Source: Cytobacillus solani
Lineage (GTDB): Bacteria; Bacillota; Bacilli; Bacillales; Cytobacillaceae
DNA: 64,000 nt
NCBI RefSeq assembly: GCF_001420595.1
Contig: NZ_LJIX01000006.1
Coordinates: 4,802,857 to 4,866,856, forward strand
Direction: 5' to 3'
Part shown: piece after piece, positions 26,884-35,760 of the stretch
How positions within the stretch are numbered: the stretch's first letter is position 1
Layout: every line of letters begins with the position of its first letter
Made by a program: the position numbers and the translations under genes
The notes under the pieces: generated by a model
What the model was told of the DNA's origin: nothing
Database searches by the model: none
What the model saw: the letters and a program-made list of their open reading frames with translations, nothing else

Positions 26884-27063
26884 TAGGATCTCCCTCTCAA
26901 TTTTTCAGGAAAAATATAGTAGTATTGATCTAATATTAATATAAATTTCCTATATAGGGAATATTTGTTTAAATAATAATTTCTATTTCTATATAATTTT
27001 TATTACAAAAGTACTATTATCACAAATAATCAATGAAGGTTTTATAAGAAAGGATACTTAATT

Positions 27064-28101
27064 ATGAGAATCGCAATTATGGGAGCTGGATCTTTAGGAA
27101 CAATCATTGGTGCATTTCTTTCTAAAGGGAAAGAACATGTAGAATTAATCGATGTAAACGAGGAGCATGTAAAGGCACTAAACGAAACTGGCGCTTCCGT
27201 CATTGGAACAATTAAAGAAAATGTTCCAGTACAGGCGATAACGCCTAAAGAAATGACCGGAGCATACGACCTTGTTTTATTATTAACCAAACAAGTTTTT
27301 AATAAAGACGTATTAGCTAACTTAAAACCCTTTTTAACAGAGGATAGCATAGTCCTTTCGCTGCAAAACGGGGTTCCAGAAGAATCACTAGTATCTTCAT
27401 TAGGAAAAAACCGTGTGATTGGCGGGTCAGTTGAATTTGGCGCGACTTGGGTAAAACCTGGTGTATCTGAATTAACAACGGCTATGGAATCTTTTAAAAA
27501 CAATGCCTTTCAAATTGGTGAATTAGACGGAACAATTACGGATCGGATCCACAACATTAAAGAAGTATTAAATTTAGTTGGAGGCACTGTCATTTCTACT
27601 AATCTAGTAGGAACCAAATGGTCAAAATTACTCGTTAATGTGGCAATGAGCGGCATGTCAGCTGCCCTAGGCTGTACATATGGGGACATTTTAAAAAACG
27701 AGACAGCTGTAACTAGTGCCGTAATGCTGGCTGATGAAACATTACAGGCAGGAAGTGCATCAGGTGTTGAATTCACAGAGCTAGCTGGTATTCATGTTGG
27801 TGTATTTAAAGTAAATGAGGACAAAAGCAACCTATCAAATGTCATCGGGTTAGCTAAGAAAATTTTTGAGCCGCAAGCCCTTCTAAAAGCAAGCATGCTG
27901 CAAGACCTCGAAAAGCAAAGAAAGACTGAAATTGATTATATCAATGGCGTTGTATCTGCAAAAGGGAAAGAATTTAGCGTACGCACTCCATTCAATGATT
28001 TAGTCGTAAGCTTAGTCAAACAAGCAGAAGATGGAAAAACCATACCAAATTTTGATGAAAACATCGTATTCTTTAAAGAATTAATTAGCAAAGAAATTTA
28101 A
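27064..28101 (+). CDS. ketopantoate reductase-like protein (PanE/ApbA family)
   Basis: This 345-residue cytoplasmic oxidoreductase has an N-terminal NAD(P) motif GAGSLGTIIG (about 7-16). The mid-segment KWSKLLVNVAMSGMSAALGC (about 187-206) contains the catalytic lysine region of ketopantoate reductases, and the C-terminus is a helical domain. Bacillus genomes often carry several paralogs, some acting on other 2-oxo acids, so pantothenate synthesis is not certain. The N-terminal half is somewhat longer than canonical PanE (about 300 residues). AAAGGAT-type RBS; monocistronic. Confidence 0.78.
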   Translation: MRIAIMGAGSLGTIIGAFLSKGKEHVELIDVNEEHVKALNETGASVIGTIKENVPVQAITPKEMTGAYDLVLLLTKQVFNKDVLANLKPFLTEDSIVLSLQNGVPEESLVSSLGKNRVIGGSVEFGATWVKPGVSELTTAMESFKNNAFQIGELDGTITDRIHNIKEVLNLVGGTVISTNLVGTKWSKLLVNVAMSGMSAALGCTYGDILKNETAVTSAVMLADETLQAGSASGVEFTELAGIHVGVFKVNEDKSNLSNVIGLAKKIFEPQALLKASMLQDLEKQRKTEIDYINGVVSAKGKEFSVRTPFNDLVVSLVKQAEDGKTIPNFDENIVFFKELISKEI

Positions 28102-28133
28102 TAATAAATTATTATGATATAACTTTTCAGCTC

Positions 28134-28175
28134 AAAAGAGCATCTGGCTATTATTAATAATTAGATGCTCTTTTT
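28134..28175. terminator. bidirectional intrinsic terminator
   Basis: The stem AAAAGAGCATCT / AGATGCTCTTTT is followed by a T tract. It separates the reductase gene from the convergent aldolase gene. Confidence 0.82.
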
Positions 28176-28185
28176 ATTTTTTCGT

Positions 28186-29049
28186 CTAAGCCTTCCCAGC
28201 CGATCCAAACAAGTGTATTTTCTTTTTGATCGTTTCTTTTACTTTTTCACGACCAAGTGCTATATAATTGTCAGAATAGTAAATATCTGCATCTTGATTA
28301 AAAATATCTCGGATTGTATTTGTAAACGCGAGATGGTTATCTGCATTGACATTAATTTTTGCTGTACCTGAGGCAATCGATTGCTTAATTTGTTCAACAG
28401 GAAGACCAGAACCGCCATGCAGAACTAGCGGAATATGGGTTGCTTCACTAATCGCTATCATTTCTTGAATTCCTAATTTGGGGTCACCTTTGTAGGGGCC
28501 ATGGGCTGAACCCAGCGCTGGAGCCAAAGCGTCAATTCCCGTTAGCTTTACTAATTCCACACATTCATTTAAATTGGCATAAATTGAATTTTTTGAGACA
28601 ACAGAAACACCTGCCTCACAACCTCCGATACTGCCTAATTCAGCTTCAACCGTTACTTCTCGTTCATGAGCGTATTCAACGACCATTTGTGTCATCTTTA
28701 CATTTTCTTCAAATGGATGGTGGGATGCATCAATCATCACCGAAGTAAACCCAGCATCAATAGCTGCTTTACAGTTTTCAAAGCTAGAACCGTGATCTAA
28801 GTGAAGCGCAACCGGAATAGTTATATTCATTTCATATAGTAATGCCCTCACCATTGCGACAGCTACAGAAAATCCACCGAAATAGCGTACTGCCTCTTCC
28901 GTTACTCCAAGTATAATAGGTGAGTTTTCATCTTTAGCAGCACTTAAAGCAGCTTGAGTCCACTCAAGATTATGAATGTCAAAATGACCAACCGCATAAC
29001 CTTCCTTTAAAGCTTTGTGTAACATCTCTTTCATTGTAACTAATTCCAC
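28186..29049 (-). CDS. class II (metal-dependent) ketose-bisphosphate aldolase
   Basis: This 287-residue enzyme of the FbaA/GatY/IolJ family has zinc ligands in HLDHGSS (the first His), ELGSIGG, and the late histidines in SAHGPYKG and VLHGGSGLP. The catalytic aspartate lies in the HLDH motif. The substrate may be fructose-, tagatose- or another ketose bisphosphate. The start is GTG 29049, which has GGAGGT 9 nt upstream; the longer frame to 29079 includes that RBS. A terminator-like hairpin precedes it. The location next to the lsr genes raises a possible role in sugar-phosphate side products, which is speculative. Confidence 0.82.
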   Translation of the reverse strand: MELVTMKEMLHKALKEGYAVGHFDIHNLEWTQAALSAAKDENSPIILGVTEEAVRYFGGFSVAVAMVRALLYEMNITIPVALHLDHGSSFENCKAAIDAGFTSVMIDASHHPFEENVKMTQMVVEYAHEREVTVEAELGSIGGCEAGVSVVSKNSIYANLNECVELVKLTGIDALAPALGSAHGPYKGDPKLGIQEMIAISEATHIPLVLHGGSGLPVEQIKQSIASGTAKINVNADNHLAFTNTIRDIFNQDADIYYSDNYIALGREKVKETIKKKIHLFGSAGKA

Positions 29050-29067
29050 TTTATCGTTACCTCCATT

Positions 29068-29127
29068 CAAAAAAAGCACAAGACGCCGTTCTATTGGCCA
29101 AATAGAACCGACTGTAGAGTTGTGCTT
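29068..29127 (-). terminator. terminator or attenuator upstream of the aldolase gene
   Basis: On the minus strand AAGCACAA pairs with TTGTGCTT and is followed by TTTTT. The stem encloses a second hairpin, GGTTCTATT-TGGCC-AATAGAAC. It ends immediately before the aldolase RBS, so it could act as a leader attenuator. Confidence 0.65.
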
Positions 29128-29202
29128 GTTAATCTTATAGACGGATTAGCTTAGACCGAGTGCTGATGATGCTTGGCACTAGACAACTATTTAACAGATT
29201 AA

Positions 29203-29240
29203 GGGACAGTTGTAGGACAATGAACCTGTCCCCACTGTCC
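29203..29240. repeat. GGGACA-type palindromic repeat, copy 2 (tandem)
   Basis: GGGACAGTTGTAGGACAATGAACCTGTCCCCACTGTCC holds two overlapping palindromic units. It begins 7 nt after the stop codon of the DJ-1-like gene. Confidence 0.7.
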
Positions 29241-29246
29241 TCTCCC

Positions 29247-29756
29247 CTAACGTAATTTATTCAATATTTCTCGAATAAAAGCAGGCTCATCCTTTGGCGT
29301 TCTGGATGTGATGATATTCCCACTAACAACGACTTCTTCATCAAGAAATTCCGCTCCACTATTGATAACATCATCACGAATACCAATATAGCTCGTGCTT
29401 TCTTTTCCTTTAAGTATGTCTGCACTGATCATAACTTGTGGGCCGTGGCAGATTCCTGCAATTACCTTTGATTTTTCATTTAAACGTTTCACAAGTTGAA
29501 CGGTATCCAGATTTACTCTTAGTTCTTCAGGCGCACTCCCACCTGGGATAACAATAGCGTCTAACTCATCTGCATTTGCTTCAGAAGCAGCTATTTCAGT
29601 TACATACGTCACGGTTCTTTTCTTACCAGCACATTCCACTCCCCTTGCATTGCCGATAATGACCGTCTCATGCCCTGCTTTTTTCACTTCATCATACGGA
29701 TTTTTCATTTCGGAATCCTCAAAATCAGGTGCTAACAAGAAAGCAACTTTTGCCAT
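29247..29756 (-). CDS. DJ-1/PfpI family protein (YfkM-like glyoxalase/deglycase class)
   Basis: This 169-residue protein has the class I glutamine-amidotransferase-like fold. The nucleophile elbow AGICHGP (Cys about 104) and the acidic residue in APDFEDSE are intact, as in YraA/YfkM general-stress proteins. These proteins act on methylglyoxal-type adducts, or their activity is still debated. The ATG at 29756 is set by GGAGG 8 nt upstream; the longer frame to 29771 starts at that RBS. A terminator separates it from lsrF, so it is probably not part of the lsr transcript. Confidence 0.82.
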   Translation of the reverse strand: MAKVAFLLAPDFEDSEMKNPYDEVKKAGHETVIIGNARGVECAGKKRTVTYVTEIAASEANADELDAIVIPGGSAPEELRVNLDTVQLVKRLNEKSKVIAGICHGPQVMISADILKGKESTSYIGIRDDVINSGAEFLDEEVVVSGNIITSRTPKDEPAFIREILNKLR

Positions 29757-29797
29757 TTTGAATACCTCCATTAAATAATATGAATTTTGCGAGACTA

Positions 29798-29836
29798 AAA
29801 AAAGGGAAGCTTCTACCTTATTTCAGTAGAAGCTTT
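29798..29836 (-). terminator. terminator of the lsrACDBF operon
   Basis: The stem AAGCTTCTAC / GTAGAAGCTT is followed on the minus strand by CCC and a T run. Confidence 0.82.
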
Positions 29837-29858
29837 ATTAGAATGAATTAGTTCAGCA

Positions 29859-30767
29859 TTATGAATTGTGGGACAAGGAACCTGTCCCTACATTTGTTAG
29901 ATCTAAGAAATACTCATATGCTTCTAAGTCTGTGAAGCCTTCGTGTACGACTTTTGTTACGGCTTGAATCATTTCTTCAGGATATTCTGACTGGAAGATG
30001 TTACGTCCCATATCTACACCTGCCGCGCCTCCTTGAATAGATCTATATGCTAGCGTTAACGCATCTTTTTCATGAATCTTCTTTCCTCCTGCCACTACTA
30101 ACGGCACCGGACAGGCTGAAACAACTTTTTCGAAATCGTCACAATAGTATGTTTTGACGATGGAGGCTCCGAATTCAGCTAGCATTCTTGTTGCTAACAG
30201 GAAGAATTGAGTTGTACGTTCCATTTCCTTCCCTACCGCTACAACACCCATTGTTGGAATTGAATATCTTGTTCCAAGGTTTACCGCCTTATTTAATTGC
30301 TCAATTGTTTCTTTCTGTCCAGCAGCACCAATAAATGTTTGGATGGCGATTGCACTTGCATTCATGCGAATGGCATCCTCTATATCAACAACCATTGATT
30401 CACGACTTAAATCGTCTTGTAATATACTTGAACCTGAAGAAGCTCTAAGTGCAATCGATTTATTAAAGCTTGGCGGTACACTGCTTCGAATTGCACCGCG
30501 AGTCCCCATTAAGCAATCCGCATATTTTGCTAGCTTAGGAATTAATATATCTAAGCGCTCTAGCCCAGACGTAGGTCCCATAAAATAGCCATGATCAAAT
30601 GCAAGCATGACCGTCTTTCCGCTTTTCGGGTTAAAAATCCTCGATAATCTGTCTTTCATTCCCCAATCTAAATTTGCAGCTCCCTTTACGTGGAAGTTAC
30701 CATTATTCGTAAAAGGGACATTCTCTGCAAAGTTTTTTGCTGCTTTGTTACCGATATTATCCGCCAT
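29859..30767 (-). CDS. lsrF: phospho-AI-2 thiolase LsrF
   Basis: This 302-residue protein belongs to the DhnA/class I aldolase family. LsrF transfers the acetyl group of 3-hydroxy-5-phosphonooxypentane-2,4-dione to CoA, the last step of AI-2 breakdown. The segments MLAFDHGYFMGPTSG (about 54-68) and IVKTYYCDD (Lys205, at the position of the Schiff-base lysine) are present, and VAGGKK and GGAAGVDMGRNIFQ bind phosphate. AAAGGAAG precedes the ATG. The last ten or so residues (VGTGSLSHNS) are encoded by a GGGACA palindromic repeat, so the native C-terminus has been replaced or extended. Confidence 0.9.
   Translation of the reverse strand: MADNIGNKAAKNFAENVPFTNNGNFHVKGAANLDWGMKDRLSRIFNPKSGKTVMLAFDHGYFMGPTSGLERLDILIPKLAKYADCLMGTRGAIRSSVPPSFNKSIALRASSGSSILQDDLSRESMVVDIEDAIRMNASAIAIQTFIGAAGQKETIEQLNKAVNLGTRYSIPTMGVVAVGKEMERTTQFFLLATRMLAEFGASIVKTYYCDDFEKVVSACPVPLVVAGGKKIHEKDALTLAYRSIQGGAAGVDMGRNIFQSEYPEEMIQAVTKVVHEGFTDLEAYEYFLDLTNVGTGSLSHNS
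29870..29888. repeat. GGGACA-type palindromic repeat, copy 3 (inside lsrF)
   Basis: GGGACAAGGAACCTGTCCC is a near-perfect palindrome read through in frame at the 3' end of lsrF. Confidence 0.75.
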
Positions 30768-30833
30768 TTTTATCTTCCTTTCCTCGCTAGTTATCTAGTA
30801 AACTTTAAAATTAATAAAACGAGATAATAATCA

Positions 30834-31901
30834 TCAGAAATCATATTCTCCTGTATTTGCTTTCGTGAATACAATTCGTTCAGGCAGTACGATAATTCCT
30901 GAGTCCTCCGCATCGTAGTCATAGCCCTGAACAGAGTTTGGCTCTACCTTCACTTCACCAAGATCAGGCACTTCTACACTGCCGCCAACCTTCAGTTCCT
31001 TGCCTAATGCTAAATGGTAGGCTATATATACCGCTAGGGCACCTTGATCCTTTACATCCCATAAACCGTGGTTTTCGATTGTATCGTTTTCAATATATTG
31101 CCTCATTGAATTCGGAGAAGCAAATCCCGTAATAGCGACATCATTTTTATCTAAGCCTTTATTTTGTGCTGCTTGTGCCATTGCTGGAAGAGCGGTAGAG
31201 TCTGGACAAATAATGACATCAATGTCTTGATACGTATCAAGAATACTTTCCCCTACTTGTAACGACTTTTGCTCATTGCCTTCACCAAATTGTGTTGTCA
31301 CAACTTCCCATTTTGGATATTTTTCTTTCATATACTCGTTTGCATATTCAACCCATGAATTTTGGTCAGGAACCGTTGGACTTGAGTAGAACCAAGCAAC
31401 CTTTTGCGCATCATCCGGATTAGCAAGCTGACCTGCAGCCATGTCAACGAGCATCGCACCTAAAATATCTGGTGTCCCTTGGTTTATATATACAGTTCGA
31501 TATTTCGGATCCACATCTGAATCCCATGTAACAACTTTAATACCCGCATCCAATGCTTTTTGTAAAGCTTGATTTAGACCGTCCGAAGATACTGAAGAAA
31601 CAGCAATCGCATCTGCCCCACTATTTACAGCACTATTAATGATTTGCACTTGGTTGGCAACGGTTCCTTCAGGTGCCCCATCATATTTCACCTTAAACCC
31701 GACTTTTTCGGCCATTTCTTGTGCACCATCATTTCCAGACTCGAAAAAAGCATTGCCCGTCATCTTGGGGATAAATACTACTTCAATATCACTAGGATCT
31801 TTTTTAGCATTGCTTCCAGCATCCTCACTATTACAAGCTGCTAAAACAAGAGTTGAAAGAGCCACACCGGTTAATATTTTGAAAAACTTTGATTTACGCA
31901 T
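30834..31901 (-). CDS. lsrB: AI-2-binding lipoprotein LsrB
   Basis: This 355-residue exported lipoprotein has lipobox LVLAAC (Cys23) and a type I sugar-binding fold. Residues corresponding to the AI-2 pocket of Salmonella LsrB are visible: Lys46 (FIPKMTGN), the aspartate of VTWDSD, Asp179-Gln180 (VPDQNSW) and Pro233 (CPDSTALP). The pocket alanine appears as Ser235. Near-complete conservation supports genuine (R)-THMF binding over ribose. AGAGGGGG lies upstream, and the start overlaps the end of lsrD by 8 nt. Confidence 0.9.
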   Translation of the reverse strand: MRKSKFFKILTGVALSTLVLAACNSEDAGSNAKKDPSDIEVVFIPKMTGNAFFESGNDGAQEMAEKVGFKVKYDGAPEGTVANQVQIINSAVNSGADAIAVSSVSSDGLNQALQKALDAGIKVVTWDSDVDPKYRTVYINQGTPDILGAMLVDMAAGQLANPDDAQKVAWFYSSPTVPDQNSWVEYANEYMKEKYPKWEVVTTQFGEGNEQKSLQVGESILDTYQDIDVIICPDSTALPAMAQAAQNKGLDKNDVAITGFASPNSMRQYIENDTIENHGLWDVKDQGALAVYIAYHLALGKELKVGGSVEVPDLGEVKVEPNSVQGYDYDAEDSGIIVLPERIVFTKANTGEYDF

Positions 31902-32901
31902 TTAGTTTGCCCCCTCTATCCTTTTTAATCGTAACTAATCGTTTCACATTGGACTTAAATTCTGGAACTCCTAAGAATGCAACGGAGATAATCAAAAGTA
32001 ACCCTGTAGCTAATCCGATATATTGCGTTTGTATGCCCCCCATTTGTAATCCGAGCTTTAAAAAACCAACGATGATGCTTGCAAGAGCAGTACCGATAAC
32101 ACCCCCTTTACCACCTGTTATTAATGTTCCTCCTAATACAACAGCAGTGAGGATTGGCATTAAATATTCTGCGCCAAAATCCGCACGTGCACTTCCTAAA
32201 TAAGAGGTAAGAATCACCCCAGCAACCCCTGCACTCAGCCCTGATAATACATACGTACTCGTAATGATTTTCCTTGTATCAATCCCCGAGTACTCAGCTG
32301 AATTCTGGTTAATCCCAGTTAAATAGATATATCTTCCATACCTCGTCCGGTGGAGCAGAATATATGCAAATAGCAACAAGGCAAAGAAGATGAAAACAGA
32401 ATGCGGAATTCCGAAAAGCTTCCCATTCGCTAGATTAATAAACCCTTGCGAAAAACCTGAAATCCCTTCATACGTACTTGCGCCTGACACCCCAACCAAA
32501 ACGAGTGCAACACCACTGTATAGAAGCATACCTCCAAGAGTAATAACCATCGCTTGCACTTTTGCATAGGCAATGAGTATTCCATTTAACAGACCACATA
32601 ATCCACCTACTACTATCGCTAAAAAGACAGCAACCCAAATATTTAAACCTGCCACCTGTGACAAAATCCCCACGACAACAGAGGTTAATCCAATAATCGC
32701 TCCACCAGATATATCAATTCCGCCTGTTATAATGACGAATGTAACGAAAAAGGCAATAATGGCAATACCGATGAAATCATTAAAACTATTTAATAGAACA
32801 TTTATGTTCCAAAATCTAGGATTCATTAAACCAAAAATAATCATTTCCGCAATTAAGATAAGGAAGAGAACGAGATTCCATTTGGGTATTTTTTTCAACA
32901 T
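31894..32901 (-). CDS. lsrD: AI-2 ABC transporter permease LsrD
   Basis: This 335-residue RbsC-type permease has about ten TM helices and the family signatures TGGIDISGGAIIGL (about 58-71) and GGTLITGGKGGVIGT (about 260-275). With LsrC it forms the heterodimeric channel of the AI-2 importer. The gene order A-C-D-B-F matches enteric lsr operons and supports the C/D naming. Confidence 0.87.
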   Translation of the reverse strand: MLKKIPKWNLVLFLILIAEMIIFGLMNPRFWNINVLLNSFNDFIGIAIIAFFVTFVIITGGIDISGGAIIGLTSVVVGILSQVAGLNIWVAVFLAIVVGGLCGLLNGILIAYAKVQAMVITLGGMLLYSGVALVLVGVSGASTYEGISGFSQGFINLANGKLFGIPHSVFIFFALLLFAYILLHRTRYGRYIYLTGINQNSAEYSGIDTRKIITSTYVLSGLSAGVAGVILTSYLGSARADFGAEYLMPILTAVVLGGTLITGGKGGVIGTALASIIVGFLKLGLQMGGIQTQYIGLATGLLLIISVAFLGVPEFKSNVKRLVTIKKDRGGKLNA

Positions 32902-32908
32902 ACTTATC

Positions 32909-33910
32909 TTACGCCCCCTCCTGATAGTTCAAGACTCTTGCATTTAGCCGTTCTTTATTTGCCTTTTTATTCGCACGACGTACAATCAGGACATCCGCCA
33001 CAACGATCAGAATTAAGAGCAAGCCTGAAATAGCTGAATTCCAAAATGCGGGAACCTTTAAAAATACAAGAGCCGAATTAATCGAACTCATAATAATTGC
33101 TCCAACGGATGCCCCGATTACGGAACCGATTCCTCCACTTAAGGAAACTCCCCCGAGAACTGCTGCTGCGATGACAGTCATCTCAATACCTATGCCAGCA
33201 GTTGTAGAAATAAATCCAATTTGACTCGCAAAGATCAGTCCTGCAACAGCGGCACAAATCCCCGAAATAACAAAAGCAAAAACCTTGTATCTCTTCACAG
33301 GTATTCCGATTAATACTGCTCCATCCTGGTTATCACCAATAGCAGCGAAATACCGCCCCTTTCTACTATTTACCAAGAAAAAGTGAATGAGAATAACAGC
33401 AATAATCACAATGACTCCAAGTGTATTAATGCCTAAAATACTACTCTGTGATATTTCCTTAAATGTTTTCGGGAGATTCTCAACCCATTTCCCATTTGTA
33501 TAAATGACTTGAACAACCCTAGCAATCTCCAGCATCCCTAAAGTCATAATAAAGGAAGAGATTCTTAACTTTGTGACCCCTAAGCCATTGATTAGCCCAA
33601 TAACCCCACCAATCACAATCGCTATGAGAATAGCTAGAAAAATACTTCCACCATCCCGCAAAAACATTCCACTAACCGCAGCACTCAGACCTAATATCCC
33701 TCCAACCGAGATATCAATCTCACCTGTTAGTAAGACAAATGTTATTCCTGCAGCCAGCACGATATATAGCAAGCTATTTTTTACAGCATTCTCAATATTG
33801 GCTACGGTTACAAAATCAGGATTAACTATTCCTACAATTAGAAATAGCAAAATTAAGAATATAACCGTTCTAATTTCCCGATGCTTTGCAAGACTAATGA
33901 GCCTAGACAT
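32909..33910 (-). CDS. lsrC: AI-2 ABC transporter permease LsrC
   Basis: This 333-residue RbsC-type permease has signatures TGEIDISVGGILGLSAAV (about 62-79) and GGVSLSGGIGSVIGA. The start is ATG 33910, with AAAGGAAGTG 7-8 nt upstream; it overlaps the last codons of lsrA. A longer frame to 33937 lacks an RBS. The C-terminus is basic (RRANKKANKERLNARV), as usual at the cytoplasmic face. Confidence 0.87.
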   Translation of the reverse strand: MSRLISLAKHREIRTVIFLILLFLIVGIVNPDFVTVANIENAVKNSLLYIVLAAGITFVLLTGEIDISVGGILGLSAAVSGMFLRDGGSIFLAILIAIVIGGVIGLINGLGVTKLRISSFIMTLGMLEIARVVQVIYTNGKWVENLPKTFKEISQSSILGINTLGVIVIIAVILIHFFLVNSRKGRYFAAIGDNQDGAVLIGIPVKRYKVFAFVISGICAAVAGLIFASQIGFISTTAGIGIEMTVIAAAVLGGVSLSGGIGSVIGASVGAIIMSSINSALVFLKVPAFWNSAISGLLLILIVVADVLIVRRANKKANKERLNARVLNYQEGA

Positions 33911-35408
33911 AATTTTCACTTCCTTTATAGGTGCCAAAGGCTGCTCTCATCACATTGGTTGCATTAATCTCTTCCAAATCAAGACAAACATTACAGGTTC
34001 CACGATAAATCACATAGATTCGATCGCTTATACGCTCAATTTCTTCTAAGTCTGATGAAATAAGTAATATCGAATATCCTTGTTCCTTTAATTGAGTAAT
34101 TATGTTATAAATATCACTTCGAGCTGCAGCATCAATTCCTCTAGTAGGTTCATCCATAATTATCAGCTGCGGATTCATTGATAATATTCTTGCAATCACA
34201 ACTTTCTGCTGATTTCCCCCAGACAATGATCGAATCTCATCATCTTGGCTGCCAATTTTAATACTTAGCCTGCTAACATATTCATCTGTAATCTTTTTTT
34301 CAAATTGTTTATCAATAAAATATTTTTGTTTCTTAATGACCTGAGCCGTCATATTACTACTGATTGAGCTGATCGAAAAAATCCCATTCAAAAACCGATC
34401 CTCGGGAATATAGGCTATACCACTTTCAATTGTTTCCTTAACACGAAAGTGAGTGATATCTTTCCCATTCAAAATGACTTTTCCGCTCTTTACTTGAGTA
34501 ATCCCGTATATAGCCTCTGCAATTTCTGTTCTCCCTGCTCCTAGGAGGCCCGCTACCCCAACAACCTCTCCTTTAAATACATCAAAGCTAATATTCTTGA
34601 AGCCGTCCCCACACAAATCTTGCACCCGTAATATCTTTTCTTCTTTCATTCGATCGACGGAACACTTCTCATACGAATGACTGCCATCTTTCTCACTATC
34701 CATCGGTAATAATCCTTGAATCAGCATTTCCTTTGTAAATTCATTAATTTTGCCTTTCAACGTGACTTTCCCATCTCGTAAAATCACTGCATGTGTTGAA
34801 ATTTGAAACACTTCATCTAATCGATGAGTAATATAGATGATTCCAACGCCAGCATTCTTTAACTGCTCTATTAACTTAAATAAGGACTCTGTTTCAGCAA
34901 AGGTTAAGGAAGAAGTAGGTTCATCTAGAATCAAAACCTTCGAATCTCTTAAAAGTCCTTTAATAATTTCAACTTGTTGCTGCTCAGCGATCGATAATGA
35001 AATGGCATATCGACTTAAATCAAAATTCCAGCCTAATTGTTCAATTAATTTTTTCGCTGCTTCTCTGACTTCTTGCTTCTTCTTATGAAAGCCAATCGTT
35101 AAGTTTTGTTCGATCGTCATATTAGGGAATAGCAAAGGTTCTTGAGGGACGAGATAAATGCCTTTGTCATGAGCGATGGAAGGATTATAATTTGTTAGTT
35201 TATCTCCATTGATTTCGATGCTGCCTTCATCTGCTTTATAAACGCCTGTAAGTATTTTCATCAGCGTACTTTTCCCAGCTCCATTGCCACCAATAATCGA
35301 GATAACTTCTGACTGGTTAATTTCCAGCGAGACACCTTTTAACACCTTATTTTGGTTGAATGTCTTTTGAATATGATCCAATTTGACTAACCGTTTCGTT
35401 TCCCCCAT
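33903..35408 (-). CDS. lsrA: AI-2 ABC transporter ATP-binding protein LsrA
   Basis: This 501-residue RbsA-type ATPase has two fused nucleotide-binding domains. Domain 1 has Walker A GGNGAGKST (about 39-47), a degenerate signature SIAEQQQVEI, and Walker B VLILDEPTS. Domain 2 has the usual degenerate P-loop GLLGAGRTE (about 289-297), an intact LSGGNQQKV signature, and MDEPTRGID. GGAGGG lies 6 nt before the ATG. It is the first gene of lsrACDBF, downstream of a cre site and the putative LsrR operator. Confidence 0.9.
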   Translation of the reverse strand: MGETKRLVKLDHIQKTFNQNKVLKGVSLEINQSEVISIIGGNGAGKSTLMKILTGVYKADEGSIEINGDKLTNYNPSIAHDKGIYLVPQEPLLFPNMTIEQNLTIGFHKKKQEVREAAKKLIEQLGWNFDLSRYAISLSIAEQQQVEIIKGLLRDSKVLILDEPTSSLTFAETESLFKLIEQLKNAGVGIIYITHRLDEVFQISTHAVILRDGKVTLKGKINEFTKEMLIQGLLPMDSEKDGSHSYEKCSVDRMKEEKILRVQDLCGDGFKNISFDVFKGEVVGVAGLLGAGRTEIAEAIYGITQVKSGKVILNGKDITHFRVKETIESGIAYIPEDRFLNGIFSISSISSNMTAQVIKKQKYFIDKQFEKKITDEYVSRLSIKIGSQDDEIRSLSGGNQQKVVIARILSMNPQLIIMDEPTRGIDAAARSDIYNIITQLKEQGYSILLISSDLEEIERISDRIYVIYRGTCNVCLDLEEINATNVMRAAFGTYKGSENYV

Positions 35409-35446
35409 AAAATACCCTCCATACTTTGTCTATGTATGCAGCATTT

Positions 35447-35461
35447 TTGAAACCGCTTTCT
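35447..35461. promoter_or_regulatory. CcpA cre site of the lsr operon
   Basis: TTGAAACCGCTTTCT matches the cre consensus WTGNAANCGNWNNCW at every position. It lies 39 nt upstream of lsrA, where bound CcpA would act as a roadblock or repressor. This predicts that AI-2 uptake is shut down by preferred sugars. Confidence 0.75.
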
Positions 35462-35754
35462 CCACGTTACAAAAAGTATAATTTAAAACATTTTATTAAT
35501 CAAGCATCATTTTATTTTTATTTTAAATATTTTAATTATTCTTATAACAATTTTATTTTCCTCATATTAAGTACATAATATAAATATATTAATAGAAGAT
35601 AACGCTTATTACTCATGCATTTACGTTGTTTTTTCAATTAATTGAATTTACAAAATACAAATATTGACGAACAAAACATTTGTTGATATATTAAAGTTAA
35701 TAAACAACAAATGTTTTAAGATTAATATTTTGTTAAACAAATAAAATAAAAAGA
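35462..35754. promoter_or_regulatory. lsrA-lsrR divergent control region with putative LsrR operator
   Basis: This very AT-rich 290-nt gap contains the perfect 13-bp inverted repeat AAAACATTTGTTG (35673-35685) and CAACAAATGTTTT (35705-35717), separated by 19 nt. LsrR-type (SorC family) regulators bind long palindromes as tetramers, so this is the best operator candidate; the assignment is inferred. Several -10-like elements are present and no single promoter can be singled out. Confidence 0.6.
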
Positions 35755-35760
35755 GTGATT

